From: Fibrobacterota bacterium
GTDB taxonomy: Bacteria > Fibrobacterota > Fibrobacteria > UBA5070
Assembly: GCA_016715065.1 (NCBI GenBank)
Contig: JADKBN010000003.1
Location: 434,001-498,000 of the forward strand
Length of the DNA stretch: 64,000 nucleotides
Reading direction: 5' to 3'
The first letter of the stretch is position 1. Every line of letters begins with the position of its first letter. The notes beneath the pieces are model-generated. The model did no database searches and was not told where the DNA came from. It was given only the letters and a program-made list of their open reading frames with translations. This document shows positions 9,395 through 19,369 of the stretch, one piece after another. Made by a program: the position numbers and the translations under genes.

Positions 9395-12300
9395 ATGCTC
9401 CAGTTTCGCGAACCTGAAAAGAATCCGTCGTTTCCCGGCCTGGAAGGCCGCATCCTGAAGTTCTGGGACGCCACGCGCGCCTTCGAGCGCCAGGAGGAGA
9501 TTCGCCAGGGCTCGACGCCGTTCCACTTCTACGACGGCCCCCCGTTCGCCACGGGACTTCCCCATTACGGGCACCTGCTGGCCGGTACGCTCAAGGACAT
9601 CGTGCCGCGCTACTGGAGCCTTCGTGGGCGCAGCGTCGATCGTCGCTTCGGATGGGACTGCCACGGTTTGCCGGTGGAAGCCGAAATCCAAAAGAGCCTG
9701 AGCCTGGCCGGCCAAGCCGAAATCAAGGCCTTCGGCGTTGACAAGTTCAACGAAGCTTGCCGTTCCATCGTGATGCGCTACACCGGCGAATGGGAAAAGA
9801 CCGTGCTGCGCATGGGCCGCTGGGTGCATTTCCAGGGCGGCTACCGCACCATGGATCCGTCGTTCATGGAATCCGTGTGGTGGGTGTTCAAAACCTGCTT
9901 CGACAAGGGACTGATCTACGAGGGCTATCGCGTCCAGCCGTATTCGCCCAAGCTGGCCACCCCCCTTTCCAACTTCGAGGTGAACCAGGGATACCGCGAC
10001 CGACAAGATCCGTCGCTCACCCTCAAGTTCTTCCTGGAAAACGATCCCGACCAGGCGGCGCTTTTGGTGTGGACCACCACCCCCTGGACCTTGCCCTCCA
10101 ACCTGGCCGTGGCGTTGGGCGCGGACATCCCCTACGTCAAGATCCGTTCGGAGGGCTCCGTCTACTGGATCGCACAGCCGCGGTTGGGGGCCTATTTCGA
10201 CGAGAAAAAGATCGAGGTGTTGGAAACCAAGCTCGGCTCGGAGCTTGCCGGTCGCAAGTACAAGCCGCTGTTCGGATACACCCCCAAGCTCTCCGAGAAG
10301 CAGTACACGCTCTTGCTGGCGGATTTTGTCAGCACGGAGGACGGCGCGGGCGCGGTCCACATCGCCCAGTTTTGAGGAAGACTTCCAGCTGGGTGCGGCG
10401 GAAGGCTTGGGGCTTTGGGACCCCCTGGACGCCGACGGCCGGTTCACCGACGATGTCCGCGACTGGAAGGGCCAGGAAGCCAAGGAAGCCGACAAAGCCA
10501 TCATCCAGGCCCTCAAGGAAAAAGGGCTGGTGTTCAAGCACGAGACCTTCGTGCACAGCTACCCCCATTGCTACCGCACCGGAGCGCCGCTCCTGTACCG
10601 CGCCATGCGCACCTGGTTCATGGGGCTGGACAAGCCGGTGACAAATCCCGACGGCGTGACCAAGACCCTCAAGCAGTGGATGATCGACTCCAACCAGGAG
10701 ATCACCTGGGTTCCCGGCCACATCAAGGACGGGCGCTTCGGGAAGTGGCTGGACGGCGCACGCGACTGGAACCTGTCGCGCAACCGGTTCTGGGGCACGG
10801 CCATCCCCGTTTGGAAGGCCGAAGACGGAGGCATGGTGTGCGTGGGCTCCATCGAGGAGTTGGCGCGTCTTTCCGGGCGCGATCCGGCCACCATCACGGA
10901 TCTCCATACCCACTTCATCGATGCCATCGAGATCCGCACCGCCGACGGCAAGACCTACGATCCGTCTGGCAAGGTGTACCGGCGCACCAGCGAGGTGCTC
11001 GATTGCTGGTTCGAATCGGGATCCATGCCCTACGCCCAGCTGCACTACCCGTTCGAAAACTCCGAAGGTTTCGATCGCCTGTTCCCCGCCGACTTCATCG
11101 CCGAAGGCCTGGACCAGACGCGCGGCTGGTTCTACACCCTCACGGTGCTGGGTGCGGCCCTGTTCCAGAAGCCCGCCTTCAAGAACGTGATCGTCAACGG
11201 GATCCTGCTGGCCGAAGATGGTCAGAAAATGTCCAAGAGCCTGCGCAACTATCCGGATCCGGGCATCATCCTGGAGCAGATCGGCGCCGACGCGTTGCGC
11301 ATGTACCTGATCGATTCGGCCGCGGTGAAGGCGGAAGAACTGCGCTTTTCCGAGGCCGGCGTGCGGGAAGTGGTGCGCTCCGTCCTGCTGCCGTTGTGGA
11401 ATTCGCTTTCCTTGTTCTGCACCTACCACAACGCCGATCGCGCCAAGGGCCAGCTTTCGTGGGATCCTTCCGCGAGCCTGTCCAGCCTCGCCCTTTCGGA
11501 ATTGGACCGCTGGATCCTGGCCGAGCTGCAAGACCTCTTGGCCACCATCGAGAGCGAGATGGAAGGTTTCCGGCTGTACAACGTGGTGCCCCAAGTGGTG
11601 CGGTTCATCGACAGCCTCACCAACTGGTACATCCGCCGCAGCCGCCGCCGTTTCTGGAAGAGCACCGACGACGGCGACAAGGTGGCCGCCTACGCCACGC
11701 TCCATCGCGTGCTCAAGGACTTCGCGGTGGTGCTCGCCCCGTACATGCCCTTTTTGGCGGAAGAAATCTGGCAGATCCTGGTGGCGGAGGTTGACCCCTC
11801 CGCGCCTCGATCCGTGCACCACGCCGACATGCCGCGTCCGGACGAATCCCTCAAGGATGCCCAAGGCATCCGTCGCACGCATTTGGCGCGAGCCATCGTG
11901 GAGCTCGGGCGTTCGTTGCGATCGTCCAACGACCTCAAGGTGCGCCAGAGCCTGGCCACCCTCACCGTGGTGCCGCGCTCGGACGAGGCCGCGGCGGACG
12001 TTTTGGCCATGAAGGACGTGATCCTGGAAGAGCTCAACGTCAAGGAGTTGGTCGTCGAGCGGGACGAGTCCCATCTGGTGAGCCTGTCGGCCAGACCCAA
12101 TTTCAAGACCCTGGGGAAAAAGCTCGGTCCCGCCCTCAAGGCGGTGGGCGAGGCGCTCAAGACGCTTTCGCAGGAGCAGTTGCGCGAGGCGTCGGAAGGC
12201 AAGACGATTTCCGTCTGCGGTCACGAATTGTCGGGAGAGGACCTCCTGATCGATCGCGCCACAAAGGGGGATCTGGTGGTGCTGGCCGCCGCCGAGGCCA

Positions 12301-12604
12301 CCGTGGCGTTGGATCCCAAGATCACGCCCGAACTACGTCGCGAGTGCATGGCCCGCGAGCTGCAAGCCCGCATCCAGGCCCGCCGCAAGGAGATGGACCT
12401 GGCCGTGGCCGACCGCATCCGCGTGGTTGTGAAATCCGCATCCGACGAAATCGTCCAGGTCATCGCCGAGTTCGGAGCGCTGTTGGCTGAAGAAGTCCAG
12501 GCGGATTCCTCTCGCATGCCAAAACGCAAGGCGAGGAGGCCAAGATCGAAGGCGTGGACGTGGCCATCGAGGTGGTGGAAAGGCCTGAAGCGGTTCTGCG
12601 ATGA
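9395..12604 (+). CDS. ileS: Isoleucyl-tRNA synthetase, two frameshifts
   Basis: The ATG at 9395 begins a class-I synthetase of about 1,070 residues, the long bacterial/eukaryotic-type IleRS size. Visible in order: the HIGH-like motif (PPFATGLPHYGH), editing domain (WTTTPWTLPSN), tRNA-binding region with DCWFESGSMPYAQ, KMSKS (GQKMSKSLRNYPDP), anticodon-binding domain and a C-terminal extension. The frame breaks at about 10370, where GCCCAG should probably read GCCCCCAG to give HIAPSFEEDF, and at about 12510, where CC should be CCC. The protein is essential, so the breaks are more likely sequence errors than loss. Its stop overlaps the next gene's ATG (ATGA). No Shine-Dalgarno precedes the start. 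Confidence 0.85.
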
Positions 12605-12945
12605 GCCCGGCGTGGAGACAGGTCCTGGCCCAGCTTCTGGTGGTGCCGCTGTGGTTTGCTCTCCATAGTGCGATCGGGTTCTCCGCCGGGATCCTGCTCT
12701 TTGCGGCGTTGATCTTCCTGCCGATGGTCCTGCTTCTTCGGATCGGCTGGCGTTGCCTGTCGGTCCGGAACATCGTGGCGGGATGGCTCCTTGCGGCCTT
12801 CGCGTGGATTGTGCTCATCACCTTCCTCGCCTCAGCCCGTATTGGCGCTTGGATGGAAAATGACATGTTCTCGTTGTTTGTGATCACCCTGGTGGTTTCG
12901 CTGGGTTGCCAGCTGATGCCCCCGAAGCCCGCCCCCCAGACGTGA
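12601..12945 (+). CDS. Small four-helix membrane protein
   Basis: 114 residues with four likely membrane segments (about 8-27, 30-47, 57-79 and 87-105) and short polar ends. No family was recognised. Its ATG overlaps the ileS stop codon (ATGA), implying translational coupling, and it converges on the acyltransferase gene with 46 bases between stops. Its role is unknown. Confidence 0.6.
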   Translation: MSPAWRQVLAQLLVVPLWFALHSAIGFSAGILLFAALIFLPMVLLLRIGWRCLSVRNIVAGWLLAAFAWIVLITFLASARIGAWMENDMFSLFVITLVVSLGCQLMPPKPAPQT

Positions 12946-12991
12946 TCCTCATCAGGCGGCGCATTTCCTGCGCTTGCGTAGAATCGCTGCG

Positions 12992-14281
12992 TTACAGCGG
13001 CGAGCGGTGGTTCTTCGCCATCGCCCGCTCGTAGAGGTGTTCGGTGGCGAACATGATCTTCACGGCATTGAAGCCCTCTTCCAGGGGGAACAGGAAGTAG
13101 GTGTTGTCCAGGGTGGACAAGGTCACGCACTGGCCCTTTTTCCGGTAGTTGGTTTCGGTGTGGATGGATGTCATGGAAATCGGCGGAATGTGGAGGGTCT
13201 TTTCTTCGCTGTCGCCGTACTCGACGAAGGTCAGGGAAAAGCCGCTGCGATCGTGCACGAGGGTGCCTTCGCCGAGGTCGATGAAATTCACCGCGTTGGG
13301 CAGGGATTCGATGCGCACCCGCATGCGCAAGGTGTATGAGCCAGATTCGATTTCCTCCACCACGCGCGAACGCTGCCACTCGTACCAATCGGGGATGTGC
13401 GTGAAGTCGAGCGCGGATCCTGGGATCTCCGATGGCGTCTTGTCTCTTTCCAGTTTGCCAAATTCCGTCATCTTCCACTTCGATCCGCACTCCAGGCACG
13501 ATAGTTCCGCTCCCTTGGAGGCCATCCGAAACGGCGTGGCGCAGCAAGGGCATTGGTAGAGCACCAGCTCCAGTCCTTCGGCGCGCTTTTCGTAGGTGAT
13601 CGACATGCGCGTCCGCGCCTGCCAAGCGTACTCGTCGTAGGTCAGGGCTTTCTGGATCTTTTCCTGGATGGCCGCCGCCGGCAAGGCGGAAACCTCTTCC
13701 TTGGTCACCAAAAGGGAGAGGGTCGTTTCCAGCCGCGCTTGCTTGCGGATCGCGAGGTTCCAGATGGGCGACTGCAGGTAGTTTCCCTTCATGTCGATCA
13801 CCACCACCGGGACATCCAGCATCTTGACCAGCTTGGCCATGGAATCGGGAAGTTTGGAACTGGTCCCGACATTGGCGTAGCGGGCTTCCGGATACAACAC
13901 CAGGATCCCCTTGCGATCGATCACCCGCTTGATGTTCTTCACCAGGGCCAGGTCATTGACGAACTTGCGGGTCCCCAGGCACCCGATGTTCCGGTAGGCC
14001 CATTCGCCGTAGGCCTCGAAGCCTTCCAGCTCAGAGACATAATTTGCCCGTCGCGGGAACAGCGCCAGCGGCGTCACGCAGAAATCCATGAAGGACAAAT
14101 GCGTGCCCAACACCAGGTACGGGGGCTTCAGGCCTTTCATGCCGACTTTGGTGATCTTCAGTTTGCCCTGGCGGGTCAGAAACCAGCAGTACACCCAAAA
14201 ATACAGCATGGCCAGCAGGTTCTGCTTGGGCGGCTCGCGGTGCCGATCGAAGGGCGTGGTGTCGATCTTCTTGGTCTTCAT
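12992..14281 (-). CDS. PlsC-like acyltransferase with C-terminal zinc-ribbon
   Basis: 429 residues. The N-terminal half is a glycerophosphate-type acyltransferase: HLSFMD (His61-Asp66) is the catalytic HX4D box, GCLGTRKF is block II and LYPEARYAN is block III. Membrane attachment is likely through residues ~24-38. The C-terminal half is unusual: CPCC...CLECG around residues 243-270 makes a four-cysteine zinc-ribbon, followed by a ~150-residue beta-rich region of unknown function. PlsC enzymes acylate lysophospholipids; the extra part may bind another protein or lipid. The gene stands alone, behind a palindromic repeat. Confidence 0.75.
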   Translation of the reverse strand: MKTKKIDTTPFDRHREPPKQNLLAMLYFWVYCWFLTRQGKLKITKVGMKGLKPPYLVLGTHLSFMDFCVTPLALFPRRANYVSELEGFEAYGEWAYRNIGCLGTRKFVNDLALVKNIKRVIDRKGILVLYPEARYANVGTSSKLPDSMAKLVKMLDVPVVVIDMKGNYLQSPIWNLAIRKQARLETTLSLLVTKEEVSALPAAAIQEKIQKALTYDEYAWQARTRMSITYEKRAEGLELVLYQCPCCATPFRMASKGAELSCLECGSKWKMTEFGKLERDKTPSEIPGSALDFTHIPDWYEWQRSRVVEEIESGSYTLRMRVRIESLPNAVNFIDLGEGTLVHDRSGFSLTFVEYGDSEEKTLHIPPISMTSIHTETNYRKKGQCVTLSTLDNTYFLFPLEEGFNAVKIMFATEHLYERAMAKNHRSPL

Positions 14282-14345
14282 GAGGTGGGCCTCAAGGGCG
14301 GCCGTCTCCGGCGTGCTAGGCTGGTGACTTAGGATGGAGTGCCGC

Positions 14346-14424
14346 CGTTCCCTGAGTGATCAGCCGCCCTTCGATACAGCGCCGTAGGCGCCACTCAGGG
14401 AACGGCTGATCGTATCGAAGGGCG
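14346..14424. repeat. Interlocked palindromic repeat
   Basis: Two inverted pairs are interleaved. CGTTCCCTGAGTG (14346-14358) is complementary to CACTCAGGGAACG (14392-14404), and CGCCCTTCGATAC (14365-14377) is complementary to GTATCGAAGGGCG (14412-14424); the GGCGCC-type centre lies between them. The order A-B-A'-B' cannot fold as one simple hairpin. It lies between two minus-strand genes. Similar CCCTTCGATAC...CTCAGGGAACG palindromes are dispersed in many high-GC genomes, so it is probably a mobile intergenic repeat. Confidence 0.75.
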
Positions 14425-14481
14425 GCGGCAATCGGGTTGACAGGTTGGTGAGGTTCGGTCCGGGATTTGGCGGATGGATGG

Positions 14482-15909
14482 CTAGACGGTGATCTCGGAG
14501 CGGTCGCGCAGGAGGTAGCTGCGGATGGGTGGGATCTTGCTCATCGCGAAGTACAGCAACCCCGTGCCCAGGAACGAAAAGCCCGTGGGCGTGAGGTAGA
14601 ACAACGCTTTGCAATGGATCTGGCCGGTCAAGGGATTGTAGATGGAAAGCGACATCGCGATCCCCGCGGCCACGCAGAAGAAGCCCACCCAGTTGATGCC
14701 GGCGGTGTAGTCGTAGGCGTGGTGTCCCGGCAGCCCGAACGCGGATCGCAGCGCCAGTTTTTGACTCCTGACGAAGAAGAAATCCACCAGCAGCAGGGCG
14801 GCCAACGGGGCGTACACGCAGGCGCTGATCGTGAGAAAGGTCCCGAAATGCTTGGTGATCTCGCCCCAGGCGCAAAGAGCGGCCACGTAGGCGGCCAGGA
14901 TCAGGATCAGCACCCGGTAATCTGCCTTCTTGAAGGAGGACTTGAGCATCACCGCGTAGAGGTAAGATCCCACCGCCTGGGTTCCGATGTTGGCGAAGGC
15001 CACCAAGAGGAGCGAACAGAGGGCCAACGCGGGGCCGGCGAGGGTCGCCAGCATCAGGGTGGGATCGTCGACCATCTTGCCCGTGGCGTGCTGCATGGCG
15101 ATGGCCATCACCGCACCCACCACCACGAACAGGGAGCCGGACAATCCTTGTCCGAACACCCCCGACCAGAATCCCGCGTTTTCCTTGCGGGTCAGTCGGG
15201 GAACTCCCGCCATGCCTCCCACCAGCGTGATGACGAAGGCGAAGTTGGCTTCGATGGAAAGGAGGTAGGAAGCCATCCGGTCCGGATTGGCCGGGACCTT
15301 GGGCTTGTAGTTCCAGACCACATCGGCCGGAACGGAAGTCACCCCCACGTAGATCACCACCAGCCCCAGGACCAACAGCAGGGGCACCAGGATGCGCGTC
15401 GTCCAGGTGATGGCGCCGATGCCCTTGTAGGCGATGAAGGTGCCGATCGCCACCGACAGCACCGAGAGCGCGACGTGGATCCCGCTCGGCGGTTGGAAGC
15501 CGAACACTCCGGCCAGGTTGGCCATCGAGGAGGCGAACAGCTCCGCGCACACCGCATACCACGGGAAGTTGATGGCGATGATGGTCACGGTCATGATCTG
15601 GACGCCACGCGGTCCGAAGACCGACTTGAGCCAGACCCAGACGTCGATTCCGTAGCGCACGGACAAGATCGTGGGGAGCTGGTAGATCGCCAAAAGGAGG
15701 ATGGCGGCGAAGAAGGCGCCGATCAACAATTGCTGGAATCCGACCAGCCCTGCCAGATACGAGCCCTGGGTGTAGCTCCAGGTGGCGATGCAATAGCCGG
15801 AAAGCACCAGGAATGCATCGGGGAAGTTGTACTTGCGCTCGCGGGGCAGAACCGGTACGATGCCGAAGACGACTTCGCGTTCCACTTGTTGGTTCACGTT
15901 GTTGGACAT
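14482..15909 (-). CDS. NCS1-family nucleobase/cytosine-type permease
   Basis: 475 residues with about twelve hydrophobic helices. The pattern at the N-terminus (NFPDAFLVLSGYCIATWSYTQGSYLAGLVGF), helix-3 region and the unwound TM1/TM6 segments fit the NCS1 family (cytosine, allantoin, hydantoin, thiamine permeases), which import nucleobase-like molecules with Na+ or H+. The substrate cannot be read from sequence. A 60-residue membrane peptide gene lies 17 bases upstream and is probably in the same operon. No catabolic gene is next to it, so scavenging rather than degradation is the simplest reading. Confidence 0.8.
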   Translation of the reverse strand: MSNNVNQQVEREVVFGIVPVLPRERKYNFPDAFLVLSGYCIATWSYTQGSYLAGLVGFQQLLIGAFFAAILLLAIYQLPTILSVRYGIDVWVWLKSVFGPRGVQIMTVTIIAINFPWYAVCAELFASSMANLAGVFGFQPPSGIHVALSVLSVAIGTFIAYKGIGAITWTTRILVPLLLVLGLVVIYVGVTSVPADVVWNYKPKVPANPDRMASYLLSIEANFAFVITLVGGMAGVPRLTRKENAGFWSGVFGQGLSGSLFVVVGAVMAIAMQHATGKMVDDPTLMLATLAGPALALCSLLLVAFANIGTQAVGSYLYAVMLKSSFKKADYRVLILILAAYVAALCAWGEITKHFGTFLTISACVYAPLAALLLVDFFFVRSQKLALRSAFGLPGHHAYDYTAGINWVGFFCVAAGIAMSLSIYNPLTGQIHCKALFYLTPTGFSFLGTGLLYFAMSKIPPIRSYLLRDRSEITV

Positions 15910-15926
15910 GTTCTGTTCCTACCGGT

Positions 15927-16109
15927 TCAGAGGAAGGCGCCGGCGACGATCACCGCCAGACACAGGGTGGCGACGGCCGCGACCAGAAGCCAGTCTCCTT
16001 TGGAAAACCTCTGGGGAAACGCGTGCCCTGGGGCTTCCATGAGCTGGATGCGTTCTTCGATCCATTGGTTCAACTGGTCTGGCGGGCGTGGTGAGGTCCG
16101 GGCTTCCAT
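15927..16109 (-). CDS. 60-aa single-span membrane peptide upstream of the NCS1 permease
   Basis: A polar N-terminus (~38 residues, with PPDQLNQWIEERIQLME) is followed by one membrane helix (GDWLLVAAVATLCLAVIVAGAF) and then the stop. A GAGAG-like ribosome-binding site precedes the ATG. The gene ends 17 bases before the permease start and the two share a strand, so it is likely an accessory subunit or small regulator of the permease. A C-terminal single span fits a tail-anchored peptide. No named family. Confidence 0.6.
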   Translation of the reverse strand: MEARTSPRPPDQLNQWIEERIQLMEAPGHAFPQRFSKGDWLLVAAVATLCLAVIVAGAFL

Positions 16110-16151
16110 GGGCGTCTCTCTTGGTGGGGGGGGGGCGGCTTGCGCCCTCTA

Positions 16152-17164
16152 TCAGGTTTCCAGGTGCTTGCGCAGGCGGTCCAATTCCTGTCCGGAGCCC
16201 ACCGCGATCACGGCTTGTCCGGCGCGTACGATGTGGTGGGGGGGAGGATTGAAGAGGTATTGTTCTTCGCCCAGATGGATGGCCAACGGCACCACGCCGG
16301 TGTTGGCGTGGATGTCCACCTTCGCCAGTTCCACCCCGTCCCAGCGCGACCCCTTGGGGATCACGGCTTCGTCCATGCGGGTGTCGCCGGTGGAATGGTA
16401 CAGCATGCGGTCGAGAAATGTCGTCGTGTGGGGACGGATCATCTCGGCGGCCAGGCGAAGTCCGCCCAACGCGTTGGGGGCGACCACGGCGGTGGCTCCG
16501 GCGCGGCGCAGCTTGCCGGTGGTCTGCGGATCCACCGCGCGGGCCACGATCTTCAACTGTGGATTAAGTCCGCGGGCCGTGATCACCAAAAACACGTTGG
16601 CGCGGTCGTCGTTGGAGGCCACGAGCAATCCCGCGGCTCGCTGAATCCCCGCCTTCTCCAAGACTTCCTCCAATGTGGAGTCGCCCACCACGTGCGGGAA
16701 TTCCCCCACCACGCTGAGGGCGTGTTCCACCTGGACAGATCGTGGTCGATGCAGACGAAATCCAGGCCGTTGGCGCGAAGCTCGCGCGCCGCCGAGATCC
16801 CGGTTTCACCCAGCCCGCAGATGACCTGGTGGCCGGTGAGTTTGGCGAGGGCTTTCATGTTTCTCCTGCGTCTCAGCGAGTGGGTGAGTCTGCCTTCCAG
16901 GATGGCGGCGGTCAGGGAGGCGGCGAAAACGGCCACGACGGCAAACGATGCCACGATCAACAGAATCCCGAACACACGAGCGTGGATGTTCCCGGAAAGG
17001 TCGTGCACTTCACCGTAACCGACACAGGCGATCGTGATGATCGTCATGTACAGCGCGTCCAGCCAAGTCCATTCGGACCCGCCCAGGAGGCGGTAGCCGA
17101 GTGTTCCGAAACCGATCAACAAAAGCCAGGCTGCCCCAGCCCGCTTCAATAGGCGCGTGTCCAC
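16152..17164 (-). CDS. Two-TM potassium channel with RCK/TrkA domains, one frameshift
   Basis: From a GTG at 17164 (an ATG at 17251 is the alternative) the frame encodes two membrane helices around a K+ selectivity filter (TIACVGYGE), then an RCK N-domain with a Rossmann loop (HQVICGLGETGISAARELRANG). The frame breaks near 16735: CTGTCCAGG needs one more C to give DHDLSQVEHAL. The next frame continues the Rossmann fold (VVGDSTLEEVLEKAGI, VASNDDRANVFLVITAR) and ends with a TrkA-C domain. The intact product would be a ~337-residue ligand-gated K+ channel like MthK or Kch. Start codons are 10-97 bases from the divergent gene at 17261. Loss or sequencing error cannot be told apart. Confidence 0.75.
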
Positions 17165-17260
17165 GGCGCAAAAGGTAGACAACGGAGCATCTGGTCCAGG
17201 ATCGTGTTGCACCGCCGGTTCTCCTTGCACGAAGGCGGATGCAATAGCCATTTTTACCCC

Positions 17261-18679
17261 ATGCCACCCAAACGCGGAAAAATCGACGTCCCGCCACCGG
17301 TCCGGGAGTTGTCCACCGAGGAGTTGGAAGAAGAGGTCGCGCGGCGCCTGGCTCCATCCAGCTTCCCTTTGGGCGAGGCCTGTGTCCCCGCCAGTGGAGA
17401 TCGAATGTTCGTCAGGGTCGGCGCGCGACTGGAGGCCCCTTGGGTCAGCGGCGACCTGCGCTTTGGATTTCCGGTGCACACCTGGGATTCGTGGATGATC
17501 CTGGGGGCACTGGCCGCCGAACCGGTGGCGAAAAATCGCGATGGGTCCATTCCCCAGAAGTGGCTCAAGCCGGTCGCTTCCAGATTGGTGCCGGTTCCCG
17601 AGTGGTGGGGCATGGGCAGCCACCCGGAGCAACGCGTCATGTCCGCCTTGTTGCTGCTGGATACCCTTGGCGCCCTGGCCCGCCAACGCGGGGATGTGTC
17701 GGATTGGAACCGGTGGGCGATCTCCACCAAAGGCAGCTTGCTCCACCGGGGAGGGCGAACGGCGTTTTTCCAGCAGGCTCTGGAATGCGGCTGCGTGGCG
17801 GAGTTCGATCTTCAGACCGACCAGATGATGCCGGGTTTGCGGGATGCGGTGGAGATGGCCTTGTGGTCCCTGAAAGGCCATGGGGTCCACGAACCGGGGG
17901 TGGGCCGCCTGGTCAAGCGCCGTGTGATGGGAGTCGTTGCCCTCCACCGGTTCCGCCCTGCTGAAGGACGTGCGGGAAGCCTTCGGGCCTCGGGACCCCT
18001 GGATTCCGGACCCCTCCACGCCATGGTCCGACCGCAAGATCGAGGTTTCGCTGGACGATGTGCTCGATCGGATCCATCCCGCCCCGTCGGAGCGGATTTT
18101 GTCACATGCGATCTCCGCTCCCTATCTGCCACGGATTGATGCCGAGGGGGTCCCGGTGACGGATCGTTCACCATGGGATTCACGGAAGCCGGGCGTCGAG
18201 GTTCCTGGGCCTTCCCCGGACTGGGCGCGCCTGCCCTGCGCCATGCCAAGGTCACCGCCGCCTACGACGTGTTTTTCGGGATGGTGGATCCGGCCGCGCT
18301 CGCCGAGATCTCCCTCTACGCCGAACGCACCGGCATCGATCACGGCCTGGTGGGAAAGATCACGCGTGCCAGCTGCCAAGCCGCTTTCTCCAACGGGATC
18401 GCGTTGCCGGAAATTGTCCAGTCGTTGGAACCATGGTCTGCCCATCCGTTGCCCGGCAATGTCAAAACGGCGCTGGAAGATTGGGCCCGCGCGGCCCAAC
18501 CCGTGAAGGTGCGCGAAGGCGTCCTGCTGGAATGTCCCGACGAGGACACCGCAGGGATCCTGGAGCGGATGGGCAAAGGCGCCACCGAGCGCGTGGGCCC
18601 CACCATGGTCTTCCTCACCGACCGCAAGTCGCTGGGAGCGTTGCGGAAGAAGGCGTCCGAGTCGGGGATCCTGATCTGA
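17261..18679 (+). CDS. Helicase-associated (XPB/Ssl2-like) domain protein, frameshifted
   Basis: The start at 17261 gives residues LSTEELEEEVARRLAP and a winged-helix-like region with RNRDGSIPQKWLKPV, the kind of segment found in Helicase_C_3 / XPB-Ssl2-like proteins. Frame changes near 17945 and between 18130 and 18200 return to the original frame. The last part (VDPAALAEISLYAERTG, ITRASCQAAFSNG, HPLPGNVKTALEDWA) is the typical end of that domain. No ATPase motor motifs are present. The intact protein would be ~470 residues. Such proteins occur as stand-alone sporulation-linked or DNA-repair-linked factors; the role here is unknown. Confidence 0.65.
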
Positions 18680-18783
18680 CCCCGGACTCGACGGTTTTGG
18701 CAATCGATAGAATAGAGCGGAGGAGGAGTTGCAGCGTAGGGGTAGCCGATGTCTGGTGGATCCAGTCCCCGGGAGGTGTCGTG

Positions 18784-19272
18784 GTGGAAACGATCCAAGT
18801 CGTGATCCAAGCCGAAGACTCCCCTCTCAGCCAGGAATTGGAACACCGGATCCGAAATGCGATCGTCGGGTTCGCGGGCCCGAATGCATCGGTCCGGCTC
18901 ACGCGCGTCGCCGTGCCGTCGCCGGTGGCCAAGGGCATCGCGGTTCGGATCGGACGTCGGGTGCGGATCCTGGATCCCCGGGAGATCCTCCATGCGCGCA
19001 GCCAGGACGACCATTGCGTGGTGGCCACCGACGAGGGCAGCTTCGTGGTGCGATGCAGTCTTTCCCGCCTCGAATCCTTCCTGGATCCCGGGCGATGGGC
19101 GCGGGTGCATCGGGGGCATCTGGTCCGGGTGGACCGGATCGATGGGTGGCGGATTTTGTCCGGAGGCGCGATGGTGATCCGGATGCGTCCGCAGGGGGAC
19201 GAGGTGCCCGTGAGCCGCAGCCGGCGATCCTGGGTCAAGGCCTTGATGGGGAAGCCGAAGCTGGCGGGCTGA
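18784..19272 (+). CDS. LytTR-domain DNA-binding protein
   Basis: About 163 residues from the GTG at 18784, seven bases after GGGAGG (18771-18776); the GTG at 18781 is an alternative. The first ~60 residues are a small alpha/beta region without a receiver signature. Residues ~65-160 form a LytTR domain (ILDPREILHARSQDD, FLDPGRWARVHRGHLVRV, PVSRSRRSWVKAL). LytTR proteins bind DNA as regulators of virulence, competence and cell-surface genes, usually with a receiver or membrane partner, which is absent here. It lies 97 bases upstream of the PLD-type gene and may control the cluster to 23.6 kb. Confidence 0.75.
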   Translation: METIQVVIQAEDSPLSQELEHRIRNAIVGFAGPNASVRLTRVAVPSPVAKGIAVRIGRRVRILDPREILHARSQDDHCVVATDEGSFVVRCSLSRLESFLDPGRWARVHRGHLVRVDRIDGWRILSGGAMVIRMRPQGDEVPVSRSRRSWVKALMGKPKLAG

Positions 19273-19369
19273 CCCGATCCGATCGTGGTGCGGCCCCGTC
19301 GTCCCGGACGGGGGTTTCTATCTCCAAGTCGTTCCAACTTTGGCCACTGGCGCCAGCGGGAGGGTTTCC

